This document shows, in pieces, positions 53,773 through 63,288 of a DNA stretch of 64,000 nt (positions within the stretch are counted from its first letter, which is position 1; each line of letters opens with the position of its first letter). The stretch is taken from contig JAJFHE010000059.1 of the NCBI GenBank assembly GCA_021775755.1, forward strand, positions 1 through 64,000, written 5' to 3'. The translations under genes were made by a program, and so were the position numbers. The notes beneath the pieces were generated by a model that saw only the letters and a list, made by a program, of their open reading frames with translations, made no database searches and was not told where the DNA came from. Source of the stretch: Hyphomicrobiales bacterium (GTDB lineage: Bacteria; Pseudomonadota; Alphaproteobacteria; Rhizobiales; JAJFHB01).

Positions 53773-54717
53773 TCAGACCGGCATCGCAAAGCGCTGCGCG
53801 TATTCGGAGAGCGGGTTCGGAAGGTCACCGTTCAGGGTCTGCATGGTGCTCGTCAGGTGGTCGTCGGCGTGCTGGCGAACATGTGCATAGATGCGTTGGC
53901 AGAGGTCGCGCGCCACATCGCCTTTCCAATCCTGCGGAAGCAGAGGCGTGGGCAGGAGCGGATCTTTCAGGAGAATGCGGCGGTAGTCGTGGATCAGCAC
54001 GACGCGCAGAACGAAACACTCGCGTGACGTTAGTTGCGAAACTGAGTCCGGATTTTGCGATATCGCATTGAACGTATTGAGGAAACGGTCGTATTCAGTG
54101 TTCAGTTCGTCAAGCCGCCATGCCGACTGAATGACCGCGTTCAAGGTGTCCGGTTTGACGAAATCGGCAATCGTCGCCCTAAACACCAGCACGCCGTCCG
54201 TCATATCCTGTCCGGCAAGCGCGTCTTCGAGCGCTCTTTCGGACAGTGTCGGATGCGCGATGAGTGTCGGGTTCAACTGGCCGAAACCCAGCCAGCCGAG
54301 TTCGCGCCGCAACGCCTGGCGGTCATTCTGGCCGATGTGCCCGAGCATCTGAACCAGCAGCCATTCATCGTTCCAGGTCGGGGCGGCAGCGGAATAGATG
54401 CGCCTGTCGGCGGCCGCGAACTTGATCTCGCCGGAGCGGGTCAGTGTGTAATAGGCCCGCCGGCCGCGCGATTGTGACTGCAGCCAACCCTCCTGCGCCA
54501 GCCTGTAGACGCCGGTTCGCACGAGCCTTTCGGAAACACCGAACGGCGCGGCAAGGTCGATCAAGCTGCCGAGCCAGATGTTGCCGCCGCGCGGCACGAT
54601 GGCATCGCCGAAAATGGTGATGAGAAGCGAGTTTGCGCGCAGATCAAGCTTCGAAACGAGATCGGCAACTGGCTTGCTGAGAGCTTCGCCGGTGTCGATA
54701 GCACAAGGATGCGTCAT
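53773..54717 (-). CDS. paaX: PaaX-family repressor of phenylacetate catabolism
   Basis: A 314-residue regulator: the N-terminal winged helix reads LLITIFGDAIVPRGGNIWLG, then APFGVSERLVRTGVYRLAQE; the PaaX C-terminal domain follows (DYRRILLKDPLLPTPLLPQDW, then GDVARDLCQRIY). In characterised systems PaaX represses paa promoters and is released by phenylacetyl-CoA. It ends the leftward paaI-paaK-paaX unit, 19 bp after paaK. Confidence 0.92.
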   Translation of the reverse strand: MTHPCAIDTGEALSKPVADLVSKLDLRANSLLITIFGDAIVPRGGNIWLGSLIDLAAPFGVSERLVRTGVYRLAQEGWLQSQSRGRRAYYTLTRSGEIKFAAADRRIYSAAAPTWNDEWLLVQMLGHIGQNDRQALRRELGWLGFGQLNPTLIAHPTLSERALEDALAGQDMTDGVLVFRATIADFVKPDTLNAVIQSAWRLDELNTEYDRFLNTFNAISQNPDSVSQLTSRECFVLRVVLIHDYRRILLKDPLLPTPLLPQDWKGDVARDLCQRIYAHVRQHADDHLTSTMQTLNGDLPNPLSEYAQRFAMPV

Positions 54718-54736
54718 TCAGCGTGCCGCCTTTTTA

Positions 54737-56056
54737 TCAACGCTTGTCGACAACGCGCTGCGCCTTGCCCTCCGAGCGCGCAACTTCGCCCGGCTCATGT
54801 ACATCGACGGAGATGCTGACGCCGATCAGGTCCTTGACCTTGGACACGAGGCTCGCGGCTGCCGCCGACTTCGCGGCATCATCGCCGGCGGCGCCGGCGT
54901 CAACCTCGACATGCACCTTCAGCGCATCGAGATTGCCGTCCTTGTAGCGCTCAAGCTGATAGTGCGGGGAGAGCGTATCCGTCTTGAGCACCAGTTCCTC
55001 GATCTGCGTCGGGAACAGGTTCACACCGCGCAGGATAATCATGTCATCGGAGCGGCCGGTGATTTTCTGCATGCGCCGCATCGACCGCGCCGTGCCCGGC
55101 AAAAGACGGGTCAGGTCGCGCGTGCGGTAGCGGATGATCGGCAGTGCTTCCTTGGTCAGCGATGTAAACACCAGCTCGCCAATCTCGCCGTCGGCCACCG
55201 GTGCGCCGGTCTCGGGATCGACGATTTCGGGATAGAAGTGATCTTCCCAGATGTGCAGTCCGTCCTTTGTTTCCACGCATTCGCACGACACGCCCGGACC
55301 GATCACTTCCGACAGGCCGTAGATATCGATGGCATGCATGACGCCGCGATCTTCAATCGAGCGGCGGATCTCAGGCGTCCAGGGTTCAGCGCCGTGAAGG
55401 CCGATTTCGAGGCTGCAGGCGTCCGGATCGACGCCCTGGCGTTCCATTTCGTCGAGCAGGTTCAGCATGTAGGACGGCGTCACCATGATGACGCGCGGGC
55501 GAAAGTCCTCAATGAGCTGGATCTGCCGCGCCGTCATGCCGCCGGAGACCGGAATAACCGTGCAGGCCAGTTTTTCCGCGCCATAGTGGGCACCGAGGCC
55601 CCCCGTGAAGAGGCCGTAGCCATAGGCGACGTGAACAATGTCGCCAGGGCGCGCGCCGGCCGCGCGCATGGAGCGTGCGACCAGTCCCGCCCACATGTCG
55701 ACATCGTTTTGCGTGTAGCCGACGACCGTCGGCTTTCCGGTGGTGCCGCTCGAAGCGTGAATGCGCACGACCTGTTCGCGCGGCACGGCGAACATGCCGA
55801 AGGGGTAGGAGGCGCGCAGTTCGGCCTTCGTCGTGAACGGGACCCGGGCAAGGTCGTCCAGCGTCTTCACGTCGTCTGGGTGAATTCCCGCCGCATCGAA
55901 GCGTTCGCGGTAAATCGCGACATTGTCATAGGCATGCGCCAGCGTCGACTGGAGCCTTTGCAACTGCAAGGCGGAGATCTCGTCGCGGCTTGCGATCTCG
56001 ATCGGATCGAGGTCTTCCTTGCGCGGCGCATAGTCGGATGCGGGTTTCAATGGCAT
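54737..56056 (-). CDS. paaK: Phenylacetate-CoA ligase
   Basis: A 439-residue adenylate-forming enzyme activating phenylacetate to phenylacetyl-CoA. It has the ATP motif IHASSGTTGKPTVVGYT, AYGYGLFTGGLGAHYGAE, and the C-terminal TRSMRRMQKITGRSDDMIILRG-type hinge (shown here in part: GRSDDMIILRGVNLFP). The length fits PaaK. It lies 24 bp after paaI. Confidence 0.94.
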   Translation of the reverse strand: MPLKPASDYAPRKEDLDPIEIASRDEISALQLQRLQSTLAHAYDNVAIYRERFDAAGIHPDDVKTLDDLARVPFTTKAELRASYPFGMFAVPREQVVRIHASSGTTGKPTVVGYTQNDVDMWAGLVARSMRAAGARPGDIVHVAYGYGLFTGGLGAHYGAEKLACTVIPVSGGMTARQIQLIEDFRPRVIMVTPSYMLNLLDEMERQGVDPDACSLEIGLHGAEPWTPEIRRSIEDRGVMHAIDIYGLSEVIGPGVSCECVETKDGLHIWEDHFYPEIVDPETGAPVADGEIGELVFTSLTKEALPIIRYRTRDLTRLLPGTARSMRRMQKITGRSDDMIILRGVNLFPTQIEELVLKTDTLSPHYQLERYKDGNLDALKVHVEVDAGAAGDDAAKSAAAASLVSKVKDLIGVSISVDVHEPGEVARSEGKAQRVVDKR

Positions 56057-56080
56057 GGGGCTATCTCCAGCTCTCGTGGA

Positions 56081-56524
56081 TCAGGTCTTGTCGAGGATGG
56101 ATCCCTTGATGGTTCTCGATTTGCCGCGAAACAGCGCGACGACGCTGCCGGACTGATTGGTCACTTCAACGTCGTAGATGCCGTTACGGCCTTCCTGAAA
56201 ACACATGCGCGCATCGGCCCGCAACCGGTCCCCCAGGCTGGCGGGATTGACGAACGAGATGTCGGCGGCGGCGGCAACCGTGTTCTGGCCAAATGAATTG
56301 CAGGCGTAGGCGAAGGCGGTATCGGCGAGCATGAAGATATAACCGCCGTGACAGGTGCCGTGGCCATTCATCATCGTTTCCGCTACGTTCATACTCAACA
56401 CCGCTGTTCCCGGACCCATTGCGTCGAGACTCATATCAAGTTCCTGCGCGACGCGGTCGAGCGGCCAGAATTTTTCGCCGCAAAGCTCCGCGAGCGCTTG
56501 CGCGTCGTTCAAATCATCCCTCAT
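56081..56524 (-). CDS. paaI: Hydroxyphenylacetyl-CoA thioesterase
   Basis: A 147-residue hot-dog-fold thioesterase clearing dead-end CoA esters from the phenylacetate pathway. The active-site segment is NGHGTCHGGYIFMLADTAFA. ATG 56524 with GGAGA before it gives the expected length; the frame is open up to 56632 but that part covers the promoter and operator. Confidence 0.92.
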   Translation of the reverse strand: MRDDLNDAQALAELCGEKFWPLDRVAQELDMSLDAMGPGTAVLSMNVAETMMNGHGTCHGGYIFMLADTAFAYACNSFGQNTVAAAADISFVNPASLGDRLRADARMCFQEGRNGIYDVEVTNQSGSVVALFRGKSRTIKGSILDKT

Positions 56525-56568
56525 CCGTCTCTCCGCTTGCGGATGCTTGCAACGCTGCCTGAATAAAG

Positions 56569-56607
56569 TGATACGAACTATTTCATTGTTGTCAACTGTT
56601 TGTATCA
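56569..56607. promoter_or_regulatory. PaaX-like operator 1 (inverted repeat)
   Basis: TGATACGAAC (56569-56578) and GTTTGTATCA (56598-56607) are inverted repeats with a 19-base spacer, matching 9 of 10 positions. The site is in the divergent paaI/paaA interval, about 45 bp from the paaI start. PaaX in E. coli binds a comparable TGATTC-type site; assignment is inference. Confidence 0.6.
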
Positions 56608-56662
56608 TTTTACTCCGGCTGAGCCCTTGCAACGCAAAAGGTTTGCCGGATTATTGGGCTAT

Positions 56663-56705
56663 TATGATACAACATTTGTTGCGACGTGAAAAAAAGTGTG
56701 TCATA
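56663..56705. promoter_or_regulatory. PaaX-like operator 2 (inverted repeat)
   Basis: TATGATAC (56663-56670) and GTGTCATA (56698-56705) form a second inverted repeat sharing the TGATAC core with operator 1, differing at one pair. It lies about 55 bp before paaA, placed to act on the rightward promoter. Confidence 0.55.
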
Positions 56706-56759
56706 TAACGGCTAGCGGCGCTGCAGACGTCCGCAACGGCTGACATTCAGGAGGATCGC

Positions 56760-57722
56760 ATGAACGAAACGACACGCGATGTCGTGGAGTTGGGCCAGTG
56801 GTTCGACGCCTATGTGGCGGATGAAAAGAAGATCGAACCGAAAGACTGGATGCCCGACGCCTACCGCAAAACGCTGGTGCGGCAGATCTCGCAGCATGCG
56901 CATTCCGAAGTGATCGGCATGCAACCTGAAGGCAACTGGATTACGCGGGCGCCGACGCTCAGGCGCAAGGCCGGTCTTCTTGCCAAAGTTCAGGACGAGG
57001 CGGGACACGGACTTTATCTCTATTCGGCCGCCGAGACGCTCGGTGTGTCGCGCGGCCAGATGGATGATGGATTGCTGTCTGGCAAGGACAAGTATTCCTC
57101 CATCTTCAACTATCCAACCCCCACATGGGCCGATATCGGTGCCATCGGCTGGCTCGTCGACGGCGCCGCGATCACCAATCAGATCCCGCTGTGCCGCTGT
57201 TCCTACGGGCCTTATGCGCGCGCCATGATCCGCGTGTGCAAGGAAGAGAGCTTTCATCAGCGCCAGGGCTACGAGATCATGCTGCGGCTCAGCCACGGCA
57301 CGGCGGAACAGAAACGCATGGCCCAGGATGCGCTGAACCGCTGGTGGTGGCCGGCGGTGATGATGTTCGGTCCGAGCGACAAGGACTCGGCCCATTCCGC
57401 GCAGAGCATGGCGTGGCGCATCAAGCGCGTGTCGAACGACGATCTGCGTCAGCGCTTCGTCGATATGACGGTCAAGCAGGCCGACTATCTCGGCCTCACA
57501 ATGCCGGACCCTGATCTCAAGTGGAACGAGGAGCGGGGGCACTACGACATCGGCGAGATCGACTGGAGCGATTTCTGGAAGGTCGTCAAGGGCAACGGGC
57601 CGTGCAACCGCCAGCGTCTGGCGCATCGCCAGAAGGCGCATGATGACGGTGAGTGGGTGCGCGATGCGGCGCTTGCCCATGCAAACAAGCGCGTTGCCCG
57701 CGCCACACGCGATGCCGCGTGA
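56760..57722 (+). CDS. paaA: Phenylacetyl-CoA 1,2-epoxidase subunit PaaA
   Basis: A 320-residue catalytic subunit of the multicomponent epoxidase. Carboxylate and His ligands of the di-iron centre are seen in [16 protein letters not shown] and [19 protein letters not shown] lies just before the ATG at 56760. It starts the rightward paa operon; paaB follows after 34 bp. Confidence 0.95.
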   Translation: MNETTRDVVELGQWFDAYVADEKKIEPKDWMPDAYRKTLVRQISQHAHSEVIGMQPEGNWITRAPTLRRKAGLLAKVQDEAGHGLYLYSAAETLGVSRGQMDDGLLSGKDKYSSIFNYPTPTWADIGAIGWLVDGAAITNQIPLCRCSYGPYARAMIRVCKEESFHQRQGYEIMLRLSHGTAEQKRMAQDALNRWWWPAVMMFGPSDKDSAHSAQSMAWRIKRVSNDDLRQRFVDMTVKQADYLGLTMPDPDLKWNEERGHYDIGEIDWSDFWKVVKGNGPCNRQRLAHRQKAHDDGEWVRDAALAHANKRVARATRDAA

Positions 57723-57756
57723 GCGAATTTCCAAATCTAAAGAAAGCAACGAGACC

Positions 57757-58047
57757 ATGACCGACAAGAACGAATGGCCGCTTTTTGAGGTTTTCATCCG
57801 CTCCAAGCAGGGGCTCGCGCACCAGCATGCCGGAAGCCTGCATGCCGCGGACGCCGAGATGGCGATTGAGAATGCGCGCGATGTCTATACGCGCCGCAGC
57901 GAGGGTCAGAGCATCTGGGTGGTGCCGTCCACCGCGATCACCGCGACGTCTCCCGATGACAAGAGCGTGCTGTTCGATCCGGCCGACACCAAAGTCTATC
58001 GGCATCCGACATTTTACGATGTGCCCGATGAAGTCGAGTGCCTGTGA
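57757..58047 (+). CDS. paaB: Phenylacetyl-CoA epoxidase subunit PaaB
   Basis: A 96-residue structural subunit of the PaaABCE complex: WPLFEVFIRSKQGLAHQHAG, then DAEMAIENARDVYTRR and SIWVVPSTAI. These are PaaB landmarks. It is followed by paaC after 10 bp. Confidence 0.95.
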   Translation: MTDKNEWPLFEVFIRSKQGLAHQHAGSLHAADAEMAIENARDVYTRRSEGQSIWVVPSTAITATSPDDKSVLFDPADTKVYRHPTFYDVPDEVECL

Positions 58048-58057
58048 GGATCATGCA

Positions 58058-58849
58058 ATGGCCGTTGCCGCACTGAAAAACGATACGCTTTCGCCGGACC
58101 GCCAGGTGCTGTTCGATTACGCCGTGATGTTAGGCGACACGGCGCTCATTCACGGCCAGAGGCTGAGTGAATGGACGAGCCACGCGCCGACCGTCGAGCT
58201 CGATATTGCACTCGGCAATCAGGCGCTCGACCTCATCGGTCAGGCTCGCATGTTCCTCGAATATGCCGGCAAGGTTGAAGAAGCGGGCCGCGATGAAGAC
58301 GCACTTGCGTTCCTGCGCGACGGTTTCGATTTCCGCAACCTTCTGATTGTCGAATTGCCGAACGGCGATTTCGGCCACACCATGGCGCGGCAGTTCATCA
58401 TGGGGGTCTATTCCTCGCTGCTCTATGAAGCGTTGTCGGCATCGCAAGACGATCAGCTTGCAGGCATTGCGAAGAAAGCCGTCAAGGAACAACGCTATCA
58501 CGCGCGCCACGGCGGCGAGTGGTTGGTGCGGCTCGGTGATGGCACCGAAGAGAGCCATGCCCGGGCGCAGCGCGGGCTCGATGAGCTTTGGCCCTATACG
58601 CATGAGCTGTTCACCACCGACCCGGTCGAGAGCGCGGCGGCCGAGCTTGGCTTCGGCGTCGACCCGTCAGGCCTTCGGGCTGAATGGGACGGACTGGTCG
58701 ACGATGTTCTGGCGCGCGCCGGCCTTTCGCGGCCTGAAGACGACTGGCAGCCGGACGGCGGCAAGCGCGGCGAACACACGGAAAACCTCGGCTACATTCT
58801 GGCTGAATTGCAGTTCCTGCAGCGCGCTTATCCCGGAGCGGAATGGTGA
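58058..58849 (+). CDS. paaC: Phenylacetyl-CoA epoxidase subunit PaaC
   Basis: A 263-residue ferritin-like partner of PaaA. It has LGDTALIHGQRLSEWTSHAP, DIALGNQALDLIGQARMFLE and QRYHARHGGEWLVRLGDGT. GAGG lies 8 bp before ATG 58058. Its end overlaps paaD by 7 bp. Confidence 0.95.
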   Translation: MAVAALKNDTLSPDRQVLFDYAVMLGDTALIHGQRLSEWTSHAPTVELDIALGNQALDLIGQARMFLEYAGKVEEAGRDEDALAFLRDGFDFRNLLIVELPNGDFGHTMARQFIMGVYSSLLYEALSASQDDQLAGIAKKAVKEQRYHARHGGEWLVRLGDGTEESHARAQRGLDELWPYTHELFTTDPVESAAAELGFGVDPSGLRAEWDGLVDDVLARAGLSRPEDDWQPDGGKRGEHTENLGYILAELQFLQRAYPGAEW

Positions 58850-59355
58850 GTGCTGCTGGCGCACAGACGTCAGGGCGGACGGATGAAATCCATGCGTTGC
58901 TGGAGGATGTGAAGGATCCGGAAATCCCGGTCCTCTCGATCCGCAATCTCGGCATCATTCGAGATGTTTCGTTCGATGGCGATGTGCCCGAAGTGGTGAT
59001 CACACCGACCTACTCGGGATGTCCGGCGATGAACCTGATCGAGGCGCAGATCCTCGAAGTGCTAAAGCGCGCGGGCTACGGCGAGGCGCGTGTGCGCACG
59101 GTGTTGTCGCCGCCGTGGACGACGGACTGGATCGACGAAGAGGGCCGCGACAAGCTGCGCGCCTATGGTATCGCCCCGCCCGAAACGGCGAGCACCTCAA
59201 AGCTTGTCTTGTTCGGCGAAGCGCCTGAGGTGAAATGCCCGCGCTGCGCGTCGACGGATACGGAGCAGGTCAGCGAATTCGGCTCAACGGCCTGCAAGGC
59301 ACTCTACAAATGCCGCAGCTGCCTTGAACCATTCGACTATTTCAAATGCATATGA
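58843..59355 (+). CDS. paaD: PaaD, Fe-S/metal maturation factor for the epoxidase
   Basis: A 170-residue protein with an N-terminal MIP18/SufT-like domain (VKDPEIPVLSIRNLGIIRDV and TYSGCPAMNLIEAQI) and a C-terminal four-Cys zinc-ribbon-like part (CPRCAS and CRSCLEPFDYFKC). It helps assemble a functional epoxidase. It overlaps paaC. Confidence 0.94.
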   Translation: MVSAAGAQTSGRTDEIHALLEDVKDPEIPVLSIRNLGIIRDVSFDGDVPEVVITPTYSGCPAMNLIEAQILEVLKRAGYGEARVRTVLSPPWTTDWIDEEGRDKLRAYGIAPPETASTSKLVLFGEAPEVKCPRCASTDTEQVSEFGSTACKALYKCRSCLEPFDYFKCI

Positions 59356-59368
59356 ACGGATAGACGCC

Positions 59369-60454
59369 ATGTCAGCCGCCCCCCAGTTTCATTCACTGAA
59401 GGTTATCGATGTCCGCAAGGAAACCGATGAGGCGACATCGCTCGCCTTCGAGGTGCCGTGCGGTCTCGGCGAGGCCTATACCTACAGTCAGGGTCAGTAT
59501 CTGACGCTTCGCGCCGACATCGGCGGCGAGGACCTGCGCCGGCCCTACTCGATTTGCAGCGGGGTGGACGATGCGGAACTGCGCGTTGCCGTGAAGCGGC
59601 TGCCGGGCGGGCGGTTTTCCAATTTCGTCAACGACGACGTGACGACCGGCGATATGGTCGACGTTATGACGCCGCTCGGCAACTTCTATGTGCCGGTGGA
59701 CGCGGACGCGGAGCGCAACTATGTCGGCTTTGCCGGCGGCAGCGGCATCACACCCTTCATGTCGATTATCAAGACCGTCCTCAGGCACGAACCGAAGAGC
59801 ACGTTCACGCTCTTCTACGGCAACAGGACGATCTCTAGCGTCATGTTCCGCGAAGCGTTGGGCGAGCTCAAGGACCGCTATATGGGCCGCCTCAGGCTTT
59901 TTCATGTGCTCAGCGACGAAGTCCCGGAAACGGAACTTTTTGCCGGTCTCCTGAACGCGGAGAAGATTTCCGAACTGCTCGACAGCCTTGTCGATGTCGC
60001 CGCCACCGATCATTTCTTCATCTGCGGACCGGGGCCGATGATGGAGGCGGCGGATGCGGAGCTCAAGTCCCGCGGCGTCGACGCCAAACGCATCAAGCTT
60101 GAAGTGTTCGGCACACCTGCACCGCATGCCAGCGCGCAGCCGAAAGCGGCCAATGGCAAGGACACAGGACCTGCCGCCAAGGTTGGCGTCATTCTCAATG
60201 GTGTGCGCACCGATGTTGCCGTTCCCTTCGAGGGCACCAGCGTGCTCGACGCCGCGCTGGAGCGCAATCTCGACCTGCCCTTTGCCTGCAAGGGCGGCGT
60301 GTGCTGCACCTGCAAGGCAAAGCTTGTCGAGGGCGAAGTGCGCATGGACATCAATTACGGGCTGGAACCGGAAGAAGTCGAGGCGGGCTACATCTTGACC
60401 TGCCAGTCGCATCCCGTCACTGATACGCTGATTGTCGACTACGACGACCGGTGA
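59369..60454 (+). CDS. paaE: Phenylacetyl-CoA epoxidase reductase subunit PaaE
   Basis: A 361-residue electron-transfer protein feeding the epoxidase. The FAD domain has RRPYSICSGV, the NAD domain FAGGSGITPFMSIIKT, and the C-terminal plant-type ferredoxin CKGGVCCTCKAKL plus a later Cys (TCQS) for a 2Fe-2S cluster. It lies 13 bp after paaD. Confidence 0.95.
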   Translation: MSAAPQFHSLKVIDVRKETDEATSLAFEVPCGLGEAYTYSQGQYLTLRADIGGEDLRRPYSICSGVDDAELRVAVKRLPGGRFSNFVNDDVTTGDMVDVMTPLGNFYVPVDADAERNYVGFAGGSGITPFMSIIKTVLRHEPKSTFTLFYGNRTISSVMFREALGELKDRYMGRLRLFHVLSDEVPETELFAGLLNAEKISELLDSLVDVAATDHFFICGPGPMMEAADAELKSRGVDAKRIKLEVFGTPAPHASAQPKAANGKDTGPAAKVGVILNGVRTDVAVPFEGTSVLDAALERNLDLPFACKGGVCCTCKAKLVEGEVRMDINYGLEPEEVEAGYILTCQSHPVTDTLIVDYDDR

Positions 60455-60485
60455 CCGCCCGGCTGACCGCAATAAGGGGTTTTGG

Positions 60486-61688
60486 ATGACTGAAGCGTTT
60501 GTGTGTGAGGGCGTTCGCACGCCCATCGGCCGCTATGGCGGCTCGCTGTCTCAGGTTCGGACCGACGATCTGGCGGCAAAGCCGATAAAGGCTCTCAAAG
60601 ACCGCCACGAAAGTGTCGACTGGGCTGCACTCGACGATGTCGTCATGGGTTGCGTCAATCAGGCCGGCGAAGACAACCGCAACGTCGCGCGCATGGGGCT
60701 GCTGCTCGCCGGGGTGCCGATCGAAGTGTCCGGCGCGACCGTCAACCGGTTGTGCGGTTCCGGTATGGAAGCGATCGCCAATGCGGCGCGCACGATCAAG
60801 GCGGGCGATGGCGATTTTTTTCTCGCCGGCGGCGTTGAAAGCATGTCGCGCTCTCCCTTCGTCATGGGCAAGGCCACAGCGGCGTTCTCGCGCAACGCGG
60901 AAATTTTCGACACGACCATCGGTTGGCGCTTCGTCAATCCGGCGATGAAGAAAATGTTCGGCATCGATTCCATGCCGGAAACGGCGGAAAACGTTGCGGA
61001 AGAGTTTCAGATCTCGCGTGAGGATCAGGATGCCTTTGCGCTGCGGTCCCAGGAAAAGGCGCTGACGGCGCAGGCGAACGGCCGGCTTGCTCAGGAGATC
61101 ACACCGGTCACCATCCCTCAGCGCAAGGGCGACCCCATCGTCGTCGAGCGCGACGAACATCCGCGCGAGACGACGCTTGAGAAGCTCGCAAATCTTGGCA
61201 CGCCGTTCCGCGATGGCGGCTCGGTGACGGCGGGCAATGCCTCCGGTGTCAACGACGGCGCCTGCGCCATGTTCGTCGCCTCCGAAGACGCCGCGGCGCG
61301 CCATGGCCTGACGCCGCGCGCCCGTGTCGTGACGGCAGGGGCGGCAGGTCTTGAGCCGCGTATCATGGGCTATGGCCCGGTGCCCGCGGTCAACCGGCTG
61401 CTCAAGCGCACCGGCCTCAAGATGGACGATTTCGATGTCATCGAGCTCAACGAGGCTTTCGCCGCGCAGGGGCTTGCGGTGTTGCGGGGCCTGAGCGTCG
61501 CTGACGACGACCCGCGGGTAAACCCCAATGGCGGCGCCATCGCCCTTGGCCATCCGCTCGGCATGAGCGGCGCACGTCTCGTGCAGACGGCGATCCAGGA
61601 ACTCCACAACACCGGCGGCACCCGCGCGCTGTGCACCATGTGCATCGGTGTCGGCCAGGGCATCGCGATGATCGTGGAAAAGGTGTAG
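60486..61688 (+). CDS. paaJ: Acetyl-CoA C-acyltransferase, PaaJ/PcaF type (3-oxoadipyl-CoA thiolase)
   Basis: A 400-residue thiolase cleaving 3-oxoadipyl-CoA to succinyl-CoA and acetyl-CoA. The nucleophile Cys is in NRLCGSGMEAI; GGVESMSRSPFVM is typical of the oxoadipyl group. The final motifs are NPNGGAIALGHPLGMSGARL and CTMCIGVGQGIA. It starts 31 bp after paaE. The remaining paa genes (paaG, paaZ, paaF, paaH) are not in the window. Confidence 0.9.
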   Translation: MTEAFVCEGVRTPIGRYGGSLSQVRTDDLAAKPIKALKDRHESVDWAALDDVVMGCVNQAGEDNRNVARMGLLLAGVPIEVSGATVNRLCGSGMEAIANAARTIKAGDGDFFLAGGVESMSRSPFVMGKATAAFSRNAEIFDTTIGWRFVNPAMKKMFGIDSMPETAENVAEEFQISREDQDAFALRSQEKALTAQANGRLAQEITPVTIPQRKGDPIVVERDEHPRETTLEKLANLGTPFRDGGSVTAGNASGVNDGACAMFVASEDAAARHGLTPRARVVTAGAAGLEPRIMGYGPVPAVNRLLKRTGLKMDDFDVIELNEAFAAQGLAVLRGLSVADDDPRVNPNGGAIALGHPLGMSGARLVQTAIQELHNTGGTRALCTMCIGVGQGIAMIVEKV

Positions 61689-61751
61689 GAATTCACACAC
61701 CTTCTGTATTTGCGGCCCGGTCTGCTTGGACACTTAACACTTGGGGTATCA

Positions 61752-62315
61752 ATGATTGGTGTTCTGGAGACGCAACGTCTGTGGCTGAAACATCTCACCG
61801 TCGAAGACGTTGGTGGTGCATTGGAGATGTTCACCGATCCTGCCGTGATGACCTATGTCGGCGACGTGATGAGCGAGGACGCGATCCGCGCGGAAATGGC
61901 GGTCTGGATCAAACGCGGTGGTGACGGGTGCATCGGCATCTGGTCCGTGCTGGACCGTGCGACGGGCGAGTGTTACGGCAGCGTTTTCCTGCTGCCCATT
62001 CCCATCGATGTAGACGATACGGACTGGGACGATGTCGTGCCCGGCGTGATGCCCGATGGCGACGTGGAGATCGGCTTCATTCTTAAAAGAAGCGCCTGGG
62101 GTCGAGGATATGCGACCGAAGTCTGTTCCAGGCTCTTGCGGTTCGCGTTCGAGGAGACGCCGCTCACGGAAGTGGTCGCCACGCTCTACGACGAAAATGT
62201 GGCCTCCCAGCGGGTGCTCGAAAAGTGCGGCCTGACATACAGAGGTCGGCGCCGCGCTTACGCGGATGACGACTGCCCGGACTGGCGCATCAGCCGGGAT
62301 GAGCCCCTAGCCTAG
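61752..62315 (+). CDS. GNAT acetyltransferase, RimJ/RimL type
   Basis: A 187-residue protein starting LETQRLWLKHLTVEDVGGAL, with the acetyl-CoA motif ILKRSAWGRGYATEVCSRLL and VASQRVLEKCGLTYRGRR, typical of RimJ/RimL N-acetyltransferases. ATG 61752 is used rather than a longer open frame. It is convergent with the methyltransferase (4-bp overlap). Confidence 0.87.
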   Translation: MIGVLETQRLWLKHLTVEDVGGALEMFTDPAVMTYVGDVMSEDAIRAEMAVWIKRGGDGCIGIWSVLDRATGECYGSVFLLPIPIDVDDTDWDDVVPGVMPDGDVEIGFILKRSAWGRGYATEVCSRLLRFAFEETPLTEVVATLYDENVASQRVLEKCGLTYRGRRRAYADDDCPDWRISRDEPLA

Positions 62316-63094
62316 ACCCTTGCACGAAAGATCTGATAGGTGAGTTCGCCGCTGCCGAGCGTATCGATACGCGCGCGGCAACGGGTGAGAAATCCCTGAT
62401 AGCCCGGTTCTCCCATGGCGGCGGTGAGTTCGTCGCGTGCGGGGCCCTCGATCTCTTCGAGCGTTTGGAGTGCCTCGCCGCGGATGCGAGCACTCTCGTC
62501 GGCGAACGAGGCGGGTTCAAATCCTGCGGCCTCGAAGGCGTTCGTGTGCGCCGCCACGCTGACGAAATAGAAGATCAGGCCGGCGTCGCGCATATCGCGC
62601 TCGAATGCCAGATAGTCCTCGCTTGGCTGATTGTCCGTACTGCGCATCCAATCCGCGCCGGTAAAGAACCCTCCAGGTTTAAGCACCCGTAAGACATCGG
62701 CAAAGAAGCCCGCTTTGTCCTCGATGTGGCAGGCCACCGCCGTGCAGAACACTACATCGATGGAGCCGTCTTCGAGCGGCAGCGGACCGGGTTCCGACAA
62801 CTTGAGGCTGACCCGGTCTTCGAACGGCGTGCCGGCGACGGCGCGGCGCGTTTCTTCAAGGTTGCCCCGATCGATGTCGACGGCGATGACATGTGCGGCA
62901 TTGAGATCTCCGGCGAGTACTCTGGTCGCGCCGCCAAGGCCGCAGCCGAGATCGAGAACACGGGCGCTGGAAAGATCGATCCCGTGAACCACGCGGCGGA
63001 CCTCGTCGTCCCCGCCCGGCGACATGTAACCCTTGCCGTATATCCGCTGCAGGCTCAAATGCACCGCGTCCGAGTATTGGCTTTGAGTGTTCAT
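62312..63094 (-). CDS. Class I SAM-dependent methyltransferase
   Basis: A 260-residue methyltransferase. Motif I is VLDLGCGLGGATRVLAG near residue 46; VIAVDIDRGNLEETRR follows, then IDVVFCTAVACHIEDKAGFF and VLKPGGFFTGADW. It resembles phosphoethanolamine and other small-molecule methyltransferases; the substrate is unknown. It is divergent from glnS. Confidence 0.85.
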   Translation of the reverse strand: MNTQSQYSDAVHLSLQRIYGKGYMSPGGDDEVRRVVHGIDLSSARVLDLGCGLGGATRVLAGDLNAAHVIAVDIDRGNLEETRRAVAGTPFEDRVSLKLSEPGPLPLEDGSIDVVFCTAVACHIEDKAGFFADVLRVLKPGGFFTGADWMRSTDNQPSEDYLAFERDMRDAGLIFYFVSVAAHTNAFEAAGFEPASFADESARIRGEALQTLEEIEGPARDELTAAMGEPGYQGFLTRCRARIDTLGSGELTYQIFRARV

Positions 63095-63288
63095 GAGGAC
63101 TGTCCGTCGATCGCCGTTTATCCGTTCCGGGTATGCGGCGAGTCTAGCGCGGATCGTGCGCCCTGTCAGTTGCCCGGCGCGTTTCTGCCGCGCCGCTGCT
63201 TGACGCCATGCGCGTTATCGCTCACATGAAGGGCGCGCTGCGGGATGTCCCGGCATCAGCGTATCAATGACAGTCGGAGACAATCTCG

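Noticed and set aside
54578-56296. Very long open frame on the plus strand opposite paaX-paaK
   Set aside because: It is the antisense shadow of paaK and paaX; composition is His/Arg-rich with no domain, and the minus-strand genes have clear motifs.
60417-61733. 438-codon minus-strand frame opposite the thiolase gene
   Set aside because: Shadow frame; the thiolase on the plus strand has all family motifs and sits in the paa operon.
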